NCBI RefSeq assembly: GCF_025612915.1
Contig: NC_069113.1
Coordinates: forward strand, 10,857,001 to 10,921,000
Direction: 5' to 3'
Source: Magallana angulata
Taxonomy: Eukaryota > Mollusca > Bivalvia > Ostreida > Ostreidae
Length of the DNA stretch: 64,000 nt
The position numbers and the translations under genes are program-made. This document shows positions 23,218 through 36,719 of this stretch, piece by piece. The notes beneath the pieces were generated by a model that worked only from the letters and a program-made list of their open reading frames with translations, searched no databases and was not told the origin of the DNA. Positions within the stretch are counted from its first letter, which is position 1, and each line of letters opens with the position of its first letter.

Positions 23218-23935
23218 CGTTTCTTCCGAATTTATACCGAGAGGTTTAAGTTTCAATGTTCAACCCACTAAACCCATTCTAAAAATCCATTTATAAAATG
23301 GATACGTGTAAGAGCTTCGAAATACCTGATCTGTGAAATGAATGGAGCTGAGGTTTAACTACGTACGGTTGAAAGACTAGTGGCGGATTTCGCAATGGTC
23401 GCAAAATCACCGTTGTGATTGACTGTAATTAATAGTAATTGACTGTTTTTGTAATCATTATTGTCCGTAAACCAATGGATCCGTGCAATCTTGAAATCAA
23501 TGTTGTGAATGCAGCTGCACAGTGTGCATTTTATAGGAGGTTTTTTTTTTTGCATTTCACATTTTCTATTGTTATATCATCAAGTTTAAGTTCATTAATT
23601 TAATCTTTCAAAGCTACGTTAATATATGACAATAGAGGACAAACTTTATCTTAAAATAACATTACAAATATTCTAGTTAAAGGTAAGGAACATGAACACG
23701 ATGATTTGCCACAATCATGTTACTTAGACGATCAAGATTTTTATATACTGTATCTTTAAAATGACCACATGTCTTTTTAGTAACTTTTTTTGTCTGTCCG
23801 AATTGCAGAACAATAATAACTCTAAAAGCTATTTTCCGTATACTTTTAATAGGACCTCATTAGAAATAAGCTAACGAGCTTTCAAGGAGTGTGCTTATTA
23901 TGTCTTTCAAATACCCTGTCTTTCAAATTATAACC

Positions 23936-23939
<4 letters not shown>

Positions 23940-23966
<27 letters not shown>

Positions 23967-23993
23967 GTCTGTCTGTCTGTCGGTCCGTCCATA

Positions 23994-24021
<28 letters not shown>
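23940..24021 (+). repeat. (ATCT)n microsatellite, copy B
   Basis: Counterpart of the tract at 17998-18077, with a TGTC variant run in the middle. Confidence 0.9.
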
Positions 24022-24024
<3 letters not shown>

Positions 24025-25428
24025 TTTAAACATTTGCCTCAGTTTACAAAGTGGTGTTAATCTTTTATAGAGCGATGTACCTGTCAATCTTAAACTCAAC
24101 TGGTAGACAGTGATCTCAACTGGTAGACAGTGATGTGAAGTACGAAATACATGTATAACATTTATATTTTTTCTAAACTTTAGTGGGCAAACACTAAAGA
24201 GGGCTGAATAGCCGTGGCCATTTTTAGGCTATATTTACCTCCCTCATAAGAAGAGCTCTGTATAAAGAAATGAGCAAATGTTTGAATACCAAAGATAAAA
24301 TGTTAGGACCTTTTCTTTTACAGAATAATAGTTTACGGTCAAATTTATTTTATTTTAAAAGTCGAAGGCAGATCCGATGGTTGATTAAATGCTCTTCACA
24401 AACAATGCTTGATTTAAGACGTTTACCAGCAGCACCATCAGACGAACCATTTATAGCAGTGTGCCGCGTGTTTGCTTAATAGTAGTAGTGATTTGCAAAC
24501 CTGCTTACTAGTTCCTATAAACATAATATAGTTTTGAATCTTGTGGTGTATATATCGCAAATAGTGCATCATTAAATTACCACGGTATTTCATGATCATA
24601 GAAGGTTTGAATACCTTATAATTACGACATCTCGCGATAACAAGAAAAACATACTTTGAAACCAATGCAAACAATTCTGATCATTTTTTCCTCTCAAGAC
24701 TATTGATAACATGTTTTATAAGGTGATCTATTTAATTCAAGGCTTCAGCATTTTATTCATATTTATTCAATACATTAAAGTTAAAATTAGGACTCCGAAT
24801 CATATCCTCAAAACAAAAACACAAAATACTTTCAGCTTGTATTTTAAACCTTTATTCTGAATTTAGCGAATATGTGAGTAAAAAAACCCCGTACCATTGG
24901 ATGTGCAAAACTCTTTTCAGATATTGATCCCATCTTTCTATGAGTTAAAAATACAATCAATGTCAAAACACACAATTTTGGGAAGAGGAACTGTTTTTCC
25001 CAGCTTGAAAGAGTGTAAAATATTTGAACAAATTTGAAATATTTTTACATAAAGGAATGGACAGGACATATCAGAACTGTTGATAAATGCAATATAGAAA
25101 AGCATTTCAACAATTGCGATTTGAAATTAAACTTTAAAGTGCATATTTTTTTGTTTAATTGAACTCAATTTACATGTTTCTTTTTTTCTGAAAACTAAAA
25201 ACTAAAAAAATATCTGTTAAGTCGTACTAGAATGTAAATTGTCAGATAATCAAGAGATCTCAAAACAGTCATTTCGACCAATTGTTTAGAGAGTTTTCAC
25301 ATCATTAACCATAATGGAGAAAAGGAAGTGTTTTAGAGTATAAAATATTTGAACTCTTCCTAAGATGATCGGCGGTAATCATTGTATATGCAGTAAAAAA
25401 TGACATATCATACAAGTGAGCAATGACA

Positions 25429-25910
25429 CACTATAGTCTGTCCCAAGATATTTATGCTGCACATTTGAACGATTTTTAATAAAAATACACATACCTGTGA
25501 CTGAAGTGCAATTAAAATCGATGAAAGGGAAAATTCCCAAGATAACTTCATTCACACATTATCATTTTTCCCTCGTAAACATTCACAGGAACGAAAACAG
25601 ATTTCCTACGGAGATTTATAATGGGGAATGTTGACATCTTTTCTCCATTCGGAAATACTCGGAACCCCTCGCGCAATTTGTCAACGTTATCATCCGGGCG
25701 TCTTCATCTCCTTGGCAATGGAAAAACCTCGTAGACTTTTTATTTTTAGCCGTGTACTGATACCCGACAAGCTAGAGGGGGCGTTTCAAAGGGGAAATCT
25801 TGGGATTTTTTCATACTATTGAATGAACATCGTCTGAACCAAGAGGTATTTATAAATATTGAATAATTTAAGAAAATATGCGGCAAAAATATCTTGGGAC
25901 AGACTATAGG
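25429..25910. mobile_element. non-autonomous DNA transposon with 22 bp inverted ends
   Basis: The left end CTATAGTCTGTCCCAAGATA is matched at the right end by its reverse complement ending GACAGACTATAG. The interior has no long frame. A shorter inverted copy lies at 30470-30793. The CTATAG ends may include a TA target, which would suit a mariner-like MITE, but this is not proven. Confidence 0.75.
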
Positions 25911-26414
25911 TACTTCCATCTACTATTTACCGGAATGAATGCCCTTTACAATTCTATTCTGGCACGATATTGTCTCTGATGCATGTCGGATTGAACATGG
26001 TTCACTGTACACAAGTTAATGACAATTTGGTGTTAGAGATCTCTGAGTGAATAAATAACTATGGCAAATATTTTTTCCCTTTATGTAGTTTGTATATAAT
26101 TTTCAGTTGTAAAATGTACCAGCCTATATATTTAACCTCATACAAGTGTACATGCATTGAAATTTACAAATTAAAAATCACACAAGCAAAGTTAAATACT
26201 ATACTGTACATTCTTTCTTATGTATTGATGCTTTATTCACATACTCAGGATTCATACAGACATTGTAAGTACAAGTAAATGTAAAATGAATTGTTTATTT
26301 GAGCACAAGCAATGTTCACGTGCATTCTGTCTGTTTGAATTTAATACAACGATGGCGTCTTCATCGTGTGGATTTTTTCAAGTCTGGTGCAAACTTCGTG
26401 GATTTCAGACAGAA

Positions 26415-27335
26415 TCAGAAAAAATCGTGGAAAACGAGAATGACAACGGCAATAAAGATGACAATGCAGATAATGGCGACGACAAACGGCGTGATCTTCC
26501 GACAGAAGGCTGTGATGCTTATCGACTGGGCCCCATCGACCTGGAAGTCAAGTTAACGAGTCAACGCATCAATATATAGCTATTTAACCGTGCAATTATA
26601 AGGGAATAAAGAGATAGCCCAAAACTAATATCATTGTGTCACTTGGTGTATTTTAAACTATATTCACATCACATCACAGAGCTATGAACATGAAATGTTT
26701 ATTAATTAAGGGCTCCTAAAAATACAAGTTAGCGTTAAAACATCAACGCATTACCTTTAATCAAGCTGATTCATTCACAATATTAGATCCGAATGATATG
26801 TTAATTTCTATCAATTTAATTAAGATAAGATATTAAATTTTGGGTGGTTGGAAAAACGTTTGCGGATTCAGGATTTAGATATCTTAATCTCAATTGTATA
26901 AATGGATATCTGTTAATTTCAAAGCCATATGTTTAAAAAACTAACAGTGCTTAAAATTATATTTTAGCCATTATTTACCCCCCCCCCCAAAAAAAAATGT
27001 CTACTTTTATTTTAGCGTTGTTAATTTCACGAATATAAAGCTTATTAAATACATGTTAATCATAACTACCACCTCAAAATTATCTCAGAATATCTTTGTG
27101 TTTCGCGTCTATAAAATGTATACACATGTGCATTTACATTAATACTACAAAAATCGAAGCATGTAAACTGGGAATGCCCAATATCTCCAAAAGAATTTCA
27201 CTCAAATGCAATTTTGTTTACCTTAGAAGGGTTAAGTCTGGTTGTGACTGAACTTTGACCTAATTCCGTCCTCCCCGTATCTTCCACAGTCATCGTGACG
27301 TTAGCGTTGGCGGTATATTTCACGTTATAGGACAT
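26415..27335 (-). CDS. candidate small single-pass membrane protein, two exons
   Basis: Model: 27222-27335 joined to 26415-26540, 79 residues. The first exon reads MSYNVKYTANANVTMTVEDT and ends at a good donor (AAG, then GTAAAC). The second begins after TTGACTTCCAG and joins in phase 0. It contains a polar start (VDGAQSISITAFCRKI), a strong hydrophobic helix (about residues 58-76) and a short tail ending FHDFF. The first-exon frame stays open for about 27 codons upstream of the ATG, so the true N-terminus may lie elsewhere. I do not recognise the family. The second exon has the position and phase of the last exon in CD225-like genes but lacks clear motifs. Confidence 0.35.
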
Positions 27336-27904
27336 CGTTCCAAAACGTCTTGAGAAAGAGGACACATCGAGATTCAGTGATTTCGCAATAAGATTAGTTT
27401 CCAGGGTAAAAGTCGATTAATCGTGAATGTGCATCGGTACAGTTGCGTAAACCTGTCACCCATTTCTTAAATGTAGTAGAAGATTTCGATTTTTTCTTCA
27501 AGTTCGCTGTCGTTATAATTGTCTTGTAACATTGATTGCCATTTTCAGTCCACGAAGGGCTATTCTTCAGAGAAGACTACCATGTCTATCATAGCTCGGT
27601 TTCCCCAAAGAGTTCTGTTCGCATTATAAAGTAATTCCATTTTGCATTTCATGCCTTCCGACAAAGCGCGAAGCTTGGACTAATTTTATATCTTATCAAT
27701 ATTCCTTGGGTCGTTTAACCTTGTGAGTAAAAACAGTAAAAACAATAACCCTAAGGAGACAACTATAATTTTGTTCAAAGCAATTATATTCTATCTCAAA
27801 CAGTTCACGAATTAGTATAAGTTACTTCTGAGTCGCATTTGCCATTACATTAGGAAATCACAAATTTACTCAACAAATACATGCAGAACACTACGGTTAT
27901 TGGT

Positions 27905-28864
27905 TTATTTCTTTTCATATCTTTTATAAAATGAAATGATGCTATTATTTATCTTCAGCACCTCAGAAAACATCTGATGATTGTCGGTATTATGGAAAAC
28001 AAAAGGGAACCAGGCGTAGAGTTTATTACATGGGAGGTTCAGTCTTCTCTTGGACGGAACTCTGGAATTAGTCAAATGGTTAAAACTCGGACTTTGGCAT
28101 CGGTCAACGTCGTAATTTTGCTCTAAAATGACTCGAATGTTTTTTGGCACTGGCATACACAGGCCATTAAACAAGCGGAATTCAAGAGGAAATACATCTT
28201 TTGTGTGGTAAACAAAGCGGCCTCGGTACTGAGGAGCTGTGTCCCAGAGGTGGGTTTGGTTTTCATCGTAAAAGAACACATCTATAAAAGGCCAATAGTC
28301 ATCAACCTTTCTGTAGACTTTCCATTGTGATAGAGTGCCTGTTCGAACGCTAAGAAAATTAGACCAGTCAGACTCTGTCTCAATAATCTGTCGCAAACGT
28401 TCCTTGAACTTTGACCCGACGAGGACATCAACGTCATCATCCCATGGTATTTTGCCGTGATGGCGATATGATCCTAAAAGCGAACCCCCGTATAACATGA
28501 ACGAGATTTTCTCCTTTTTGCAAACGTCTATAAAAAGTCTAAGCAAAGTGTCTAGTTTCTTTAACTCCCTTACATCGAAAAACGATAAATTTTGTGGAAC
28601 AGTGCTGACAATGGTTTCCGCTCTCTGTGTATCGATCGATGCCTTCATGTTAGCTGTGACACACAGAGTTTCCTCCTTCAACTGAAATCCAGAGCAGGAC
28701 TTAACTTTAACACTGGTGCACTGAAGTCGGTCGTTTGTTGTTGTTCTTTCACTCAAATCTATTGTTGTCCGTGATTGAAAAAGCAGTCTGAGAATCATCA
28801 CAACTAACACTACCGCCATAGAAGCACCGCCTACCACACAGAATTTGTACAGTTTTCTCCGCAT
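27905..28864 (-). CDS. LicD/fukutin-family phosphotransferase-like protein
   Basis: Intronless, 319 residues. A type II membrane anchor at residues about 8-29 precedes a stem and then the LicD domain. The domain carries LYGGSLLGSYRHHGKIPWDD and a complete aspartate motif (D142, D143, D144, D146). The later WPFIDVFFYDEN block corresponds to the second acidic patch of the family. Known relatives transfer phosphocholine or ribitol phosphate to glycans, usually in the Golgi, but the substrate here cannot be read from sequence. It is not a recent duplicate of the FKRP-like gene at 2585-4060: the two share only the core motifs. In this copy, unlike the FKRP-like one, the metal-binding aspartates are intact. 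Confidence 0.88.
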   Translation of the reverse strand: MRRKLYKFCVVGGASMAVVLVVMILRLLFQSRTTIDLSERTTTNDRLQCTSVKVKSCSGFQLKEETLCVTANMKASIDTQRAETIVSTVPQNLSFFDVRELKKLDTLLRLFIDVCKKEKISFMLYGGSLLGSYRHHGKIPWDDDVDVLVGSKFKERLRQIIETESDWSNFLSVRTGTLSQWKVYRKVDDYWPFIDVFFYDENQTHLWDTAPQYRGRFVYHTKDVFPLEFRLFNGLCMPVPKNIRVILEQNYDVDRCQSPSFNHLTNSRVPSKRRLNLPCNKLYAWFPFVFHNTDNHQMFSEVLKINNSIISFYKRYEKK

Positions 28865-29189
28865 TTCAGTAGGGCATCGTCAACAGAGCTTTTATGCAAA
28901 TCACTTCAGCGCTTCTGCTATTTTTATTTTTTTCAGATCATTAAGCCCTTTCTTTGAACAGTGAAACCAATCGTTATTAATTCTAGGCTTATGCTGAGAT
29001 GTTTTTTTCGTCAAATTCAGCAGTTCTGCACAAATTTTAATAACAGTACTAATATGATGCGTTATTCAATTTATCAGGTGATCTATTGCTCTCTGTTTTC
29101 GTCCTTCGTCCTGCGTCGTCCGTCGTGCGTTAACAATTTTACAATTTAAAAACTTCTTGAAAATACATGGCCAATTATTACCATTTCTG

Positions 29190-30460
29190 ATGTGAAGCAT
29201 CTCTATGGTTAGAGGAATCTTAAATGTGAAATTCGTGGCTCTACCACCACAGGGCGCCACAGGCGGGGCCAGATGTTCAAAAATCTTTTTCTCTACTTCC
29301 ATACAAGTGAGGAAAAAAATTGTGTGCAAGGTTATGATGTTCATGAAGCCCTCTACCAAAATTGTGAAATTCATGGCCCCTGGGTCAGACTCTGGGTGGG
29401 GCAATATGGCCATATAGTGAAAATGTATTAACTATTAGAAAATCTTCCTCCTTACTCCCACATATACAAATGCATTTGAGAAAAACTAAATGCATGGCTA
29501 AGATGTCCATGAAGTTGTCTACCTAAATTGTGAAATTCATGACCCCTGAGTCACGGGTTTAGGTCCTAGGGCGGGGCCAATATAGTCATATAGTGAAAAT
29601 GTGTTAAATCTTAGAAAATCTTTTTCTTTACTCCCACACATGAATGCATGGTTATAATGCCCATAAAGCCCTCTACCAAAATTTTGAAATTCGTGGCACC
29701 TGGGCCAGGGGTTCAGGACATGAAGGGGGGATATGGCCATATAATAAAAATGTATTATTAACTCTCAGAAAATTTTCCTCTCTTCCCATATATATTTGAG
29801 AAAGACTAAATGCGTGGTTAAGATGTCCATGTCTACCTAAGTTATGAAATTCCGGGGGGGGGGGGCAATATGGCTATATAGTGTTAAAGGGACTTGGACA
29901 CGATTTGACTAAACATTTTCAAATTTTATTTTTCAATTTTCAATGTTTATACTGATAAATATAGAAGTTTCTAATGCTATTGTTTTTTACATGTCATTTT
30001 GTCTAAGAGATGATAATTCTCTACATTCCATTTTTTGTAGACACCTATAAGACTCGAGCTTTGTTTACATAACATCAATTCTTACCTCTGTATCTCGCTT
30101 GTAACTTGACTTTAACATTCAGTATTTTGGTCAAACATATAAAATGCATCAGTAAACCATTTTATACATAAAAAATAAAAATAAAACTTTTGATCTCAAA
30201 TCGTGTCCAAGATCCTTTTAATGCCTATAATGTTTAAAAAATCTTCCTCTAAAAAATTTTCTTCTCTATACGCTCACACATTATTTCTATATGAAAAATT
30301 GACTTCATAATTATGTTAACCAGGACGTCTTCTACTAAAATTCTAAATTTTATGTCCCCTTGAGTATGGGTTTGTATTCTAGGGTGGGGCTAAAATGAAT
30401 GTATAGTGTTAATGTATATAGTGTTTAAAAATTATTTTCTCTACTCCCAAGCTTGTAAGG
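29190..30460 (+). repeat. tandem array of about 150-160 bp units
   Basis: Recurring blocks include CCCTCTACCAAAATTGTGAA, GGGGCCAATAT, CATATAGTGAAAATGT and CTTTACTCCCACACAT, in that cyclic order, at least four times from 29205 to 29880. A diverged unit continues past the inserted element at 29884-30221 up to about 30460. Confidence 0.8.
29884..30221. mobile_element. TTAA MITE inserted in the tandem array
   Basis: 338 bases including TTAA at both ends. The left end TTAAAGGGACTTGGACACGA pairs with the right end TCGTGTCCAAGATCCTTTTAA (one base longer), and the inverted match continues into TTTGA. TTAA target use and short inverted ends point to a piggyBac-type MITE. It shares CTTTGTTTACATAACA with the repeats at 14195 and 58140. 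Confidence 0.85.
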
Positions 30461-30469
30461 AAAACACAT

Positions 30470-30793
30470 CGCAAAACAGAAAGTCTACGGGGATTTTGCA
30501 TTGCATCAGCGATTAATAAGCCCGGATGATAACGTTGAAAAATTGCGCGAGGTGTCCCGAGTACTTCCGAATGGAGAAAAGATGTAAACATTTCCCAATA
30601 TAAATCTCCGTAAGAAATTTGTCTTCGTTCCTGTAAACTTTAATGTGTGAAAAGAGATACTTTGTAAATGAAGATATCTTGGATGTTTTCCATTTCATCG
30701 ATTTCAACGGCAATTCTTTCACAGGTATGTGTATTTTTATTAAAAATCACTATGATCAAAACGTGATGGAAGCAATAACTTGGGACAGACTAA
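30470..30793 (-). mobile_element. truncated inverted copy of the 25429-25910 transposon
   Basis: In reverse orientation it matches the half of that element containing CGCGCAATTTGTCAACGTTA and the arm with CAAATGATAT-type AT-rich flanks, and it ends at TTGGGACAGACTAAAG. The other terminus is missing. Confidence 0.7.
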
Positions 30794-31482
30794 AGTTACT
30801 TGATCGTAAGTAAGATATGCAGTATTGGTATTATCGATCGTACATGTATGTAAATGTAAATGCCATTCACCCTGGCCAAGGTTAAACTCATATAAACAGA
30901 TTTTCATGTATTTTTCTGTTTGGTTGAAGTCTTAATTTTCTTCTAAAAGATGTTGAAAATAATTGGAATTTGATATACAATATAAGATATAAGGTCGTTG
31001 AACTTTACCGACCTGTTCTTCCGATATTGTGTACAATATTTTTCAACTCTAGGTAAATGTTTCAAACTTATTCAGTTAGTTACATGTACACTACTAGTAT
31101 ACACCATAACAAAAGAGTTCAAATGGTTTTTTTAGATTATAAAAAATCTAGCATTGTGTCAAATATTAATAGCTTTTCTTGGAATAATAATTGTTTTAAA
31201 CATTAATAAATTTATTTACAATTTTCTTCAGTGCATTTACATGTATGTGTACATGGACTGTACTTGGACTACGTTTAAGTTGTCTTGTTAGATCGTTTTA
31301 TTATTTTGAATTCACTAAAAGAATTATGGTTGAATACAATGAATTCATTTCTATGCAGTACCATACAGTAACCCGATTAGTGGCAGTGTCTATTATTACA
31401 CCAGATGGGTGTGGTTATAATGACACCCGAGAGCCTGATTATGGCCACGACCATTGGCAGACAGTTTGTTACCACAGGTGCT
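30794..31482. other. stretch without a recognised gene
   Basis: AT-rich. A plus-strand open stretch at 31351-31475 follows an acceptor-like TTTCTATGCAG and reads WQTVCYHR near its end, immediately before the foldback element, but no partner exon or family was found. Confidence 0.3.
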
Positions 31483-32849
<1,367 letters not shown>

Positions 32850-32856
32850 AGGTGCT

Positions 32857-33888
32857 CGGTTGTTACTTGTCAGACTCTGAAATTGATAACTATTTATTCC
32901 CGAATAAAAAAAAATATTCATAAATGGTCATTCAGTATATGTTCCGTGGTATTCAAATAAAATCCACCTTTAAAATTGCCCTTTATCGTCGTTTTAAAAA
33001 ATGTCTATCGTACTTAATGATACACATTTTTTATTCACTTCTGCACAATAAACATCTACCGTCCATCGGCCCATAAGCGTCGGCAGGTGAACGACGCCAT
33101 GCTGCAAACTTTTTTTGTCAAAAAATTGAAGCAATGCTTACGTGGGTACAAGTGAATTTCCAGCAATTGCAAATTTTTTATGTAACCGACCGACCGTAAA
33201 AATCAAACTATGGCTCAACGTTCGATGATTTGGCGACGATACCCCGACATATAAATCCCACTTTTGAAAATATCGGTGTTCCTAGAAATTAATGTGACAG
33301 CTCCGTCTCGTCCGATTCCAATGTCGGGCGATCATGTCTCTTCACAGCCGACGATTTAAGTCAAATTTGTTCGCCCGACCATCGGCTTAGATGTGACCTA
33401 GGCATAATTCTACAACTGTGAATATAGCTTGGAAAAGAATTTTTAAAGATTAACAGTTCAACTGCTTTTTTATCCTTTAATTAAATAATAAATTAATTGA
33501 AATATATACATGTATATATAACTTTTTGAATTACAAGTTTTAACTGTCATCAATCAATTGCATCTACATTTACATGTACCTGTACATGCATTACAAAGTA
33601 TGCTTACAGTGGATAATAAAGATACATATATAATAATAATAATAGATTTTTATATGGAATGGATGATAGCATAAGAATTGTAAGGCACATGAATATAAGA
33701 ATATATCTAACAAATAAAGAAAATGAAAATATACCCCAAAATATGTAAATGCTTTCTTGGTACAATGTACATGTAATATTGGTCAATATTGAGCTTATTA
33801 TAGTTATACACTGCTTTTCACTGAATGTAGCAAAATGAGAGGAGGATTTCTTGTATTTTGTCAAGCTTCCCCTGGTATTTGTTTGTAG
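32857..33888. other. stretch without a recognised gene
   Basis: A locally GC-richer part at 33055-33415 contains GTCCATCGGCC and CCGACCATCGGC and may be a decayed repeat, but I could not define ends. The rest is AT-rich and probably includes the 3' UTR of the mutarotase gene. Confidence 0.3.
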
Positions 33889-34420
33889 TTACACATCCAC
33901 CCTCAGAGTCTGTGAGAAGGCCACAGATCCCCCCGCTGGTGCTGAGACTTGCTCTGATACAGACCCTGCCTCTACACAAACCATCGTCCTGAACTCCTCA
34001 TCATCAAAGTCAGACATCGCTTTAGCTTTCTCTTCCCATGGATTCCACACAACTAAAATGAAAGTAAGTTACATTGTATATTGGGCAAGTTGTTTCGCAA
34101 CATACAGTTTTATTAAGATATATCAAATGTGCCTTGTTTCCCTTTTAAATAAGTTTTATTCTAACAAATAAAACTTTCAGGGAATGGTCTCTGCAGATGA
34201 ATGTTTACACCTACCTACATCTGGAAGGTTTTCAATAGAAAGTGAAACCAATTTCTTGCCATCGCCTACATTCTCTACTTTCACTTTGTCTGCCTCACAT
34301 TTCATATAAACTCTATATAAAACAGAATGTACAGTGTACCATTTAACAAATTCACCATTCATTGGATAATTATAGTATGATTGATTTTAATACATGTACC
34401 TTCATATTGGATTTTATATC

Positions 34421-34484
<64 letters not shown>

Positions 34485-35389
34485 TAGATATTTTATTTTC
34501 ATTAACGTTGTAAGCAAGCTCAACTCATGTATAGTTAAATGATTATAAAAAATTTTTTAACATTAACCTGTCATAATTTTGGTCAATTGTCACTATCTTT
34601 CTATCTTCTTTTGTCTGAATACTGCCAGCAACCTGTATGTGAAAATCAGTTAAAAAATAAAATAAAATAAACACACAAAAATGAATTTGAAATTTCACTT
34701 AAAGGTAGTTATGTATAAAGTTTCTCTTCATAATTTTTACTGATGTAAATCTCAATATTATCTATTTTATTATCAGCCATTACAGCCTATATTATTTTAT
34801 TATTATTCATTTTTACCTGAATTTACATATATACTGTGGAATTATTCATGTTCTTGTTGACCAATTTTTCCACTGATCATCCAACACTGATAAATTCAAA
34901 ATGAAGTAATTCATGTGTAAAAATCAACAAAAAAATGTCTTGAATAAATTATATGAATTATTCAAAGATAATTTGTGTGTCAACAGTTCTGTTGGAAAGG
35001 AATCCACAAATACTGATTCCTAGATACATGATAATTCCACAGTAATGATATTCTGACGGGTTATAACCTTGTCGTTAAACTGGAGTCCTTCCAATCCATG
35101 AATTCTGACATTCTCTATGTTAGAGCATCTGAAGTATGTGTGCATCAATGTGGTGAAATCAAATGGCTTAGAATCTAAAAAAAATGTATTGAAAATAATC
35201 TAAAGTTGGATATCATGTTATGTAAACAATACGTAAGTGACTGCACAAAGCATGTGTTCATGTATAAGAATACCATTGTTGTTGACTGTCAAAGTCAGCT
35301 TGAGATCATCTCCTCCCAAATCAACTGTGTATACAAGCTTAAATCTGTAATGGGAATAATTACACAAACATATTTAGAATTACAATACT

Positions 35390-35459
<70 letters not shown>

Positions 35460-36624
35460 ACAAACATAATTAATTACCTATAGTTCCACATTTTTCTTGT
35501 TTCTTCATCGTCCTCTAATGAGAAGGATACAGATATTCTTCCATCATTCTAAAAAAGGCACAATGAAGTTTAAGAAATGTTTTATAATTACAAAGCACAC
35601 AGCAGGCAAAAATTGTAATGGTAACATGGAACTATTTGAACTTGGAATGATTATCAATATTTAATCTACGAAATTTAAGAAAAACTAACTTAGTTTTGCT
35701 TTAAATACTTTAAATTTCAGTTTTTTTTGCAGTACAGATGCTATCTAACTGTTTAAAAATCTTCAGGCATGGTACATTGTATATTATCAAGAATCATTTT
35801 TAATACCTGTTTTGATTCAGACTCTTTTTTCCATCTTTTTATTCTAGCAAATCCATGTTGAGGCCCATTCTCCCATGGTCCAAAGCAAGCTTAATATAAC
35901 AATATGTAAATAAATTAATATTTACTTATAGATGTTAATAAAAAAAATATTTAATTATAGTTGAAGACATGTTATAATAAAATATGATTGGCATACAGTT
36001 AATATGCTACTTTTATAGTTGCCATTGTACAGAGGAAGTACTATCAATTTGTGAAGTGAACAGCTAAAAAATAAAACTTACGAAACACAAGCGGGATTCC
36101 TCCACGAATAGCCTTTTTGTTGTCAAATACAGCTTTTTTGCTGACAAATAACATTTCCTGACCTTTGCATTTCCAGGATAAGATTGTGGCACCTAAAAAA
36201 ATCACATAAACGGAAGACAAAGCAGTTTAAAAGATTTGCATCTCTAGCTGTTTGATAGACAAAGGGTGGGGGTGTTCTAAATAGAAATCTTTTGACTTTT
36301 TCATTTTAGTAAATGATGATGTTTAGTTTGGACATAGGTTGTTTGAGAATATTAAAAAATAGGCAAAAAAGTGACGGAAACGGGAACACTTAGGACAGAG
36401 TAGGCCTAAAGGGGGATATGTATCATGATTCTCTTCCGGCTCGACAGTTAGTCGTTAGTAAAAAAAAAAATAAGGATCTATAATTTACAACCCGTCAATA
36501 CTCCAAATATTTAGAATAATATATATCATTATAATATTATAAAAGATATAATACCGTGAAGATGAATGGATACCCCTGTATCATCACTGAGCGCCAGAGA
36601 AACCACGTCGTCTTTCGAGCCCAT
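33889..36624 (-). CDS. D-hexose-6-phosphate mutarotase (glucose-6-phosphate 1-epimerase family)
   Basis: Nine exons, all in phase with GT/AG sites: 36555-36624, 36082-36192, 35807-35889, 35478-35548, 35274-35344, 35068-35174, 34568-34632, 34215-34312, 33889-34052; 279 residues, the usual size. In the known family this cytosolic enzyme interconverts alpha and beta anomers of hexose 6-phosphates, feeding glycolysis and the pentose phosphate path. Family blocks in order: RGGIPLVFP, FGPWENGPQHGFAR (H72), LMHTYFR (H147), VRIHGLEGLQFNDK, DRVY, VVWNPWEEKAKAMSDF, and CVEAG (E253). H72, H147 and E253 match the catalytic pair and sugar-binding histidine of the yeast homologue Ymr099c. No residue appears lost. 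Two (GA)n tracts lie in introns. The start codon is only 95 bases from the end of the large transposon. Confidence 0.95.
34423..34480 (+). repeat. (GA)n microsatellite
   Basis: Uninterrupted GA run in the intron between the seventh and eighth exons of the mutarotase gene. Confidence 0.95.
35395..35456 (+). repeat. (GA)n microsatellite
   Basis: Uninterrupted GA run in the intron between the fourth and fifth exons of the mutarotase gene; a second tract of the same type as at 34423. Confidence 0.95.
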
Positions 36625-36719
36625 GTTACTAGATAAAATGAAAGTAGGAATTCCGATCCCGATGAAAATGAGGCTAGCTAAGCATGTTTCCCTTGTTTCC
36701 CTGGCCTACCCATAATGCT

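Larger units (their letters stand above)
19717..25133. repeat. segmental duplication, copy B
   Basis: Direct repeat of 14195-19650, containing the receptor gene 21961-23217. About 65 unshared bases separate the copies. Copy B carries an insertion at about 19812-20443 and lacks the LINE tail of A. Overall similarity is high in coding and non-coding parts, which indicates a recent tandem event. Confidence 0.92.

Noticed and set aside
23218-23256. Upstream methionine start for receptor duplicate B
   Set aside because: Duplicate A lacks the extension, and the shared start begins a good signal peptide.
27480-27700. Possible further exon on the minus strand (reads MELLYNANRTLWGNRAMID)
   Set aside because: The frame stops after about 30 codons, no splice sites fit, and no family is recognised.
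31351-31482. Plus-strand coding exon interrupted by the foldback element
   Set aside because: A single open stretch after an acceptor-like site, with no recognised family and no partner exons.
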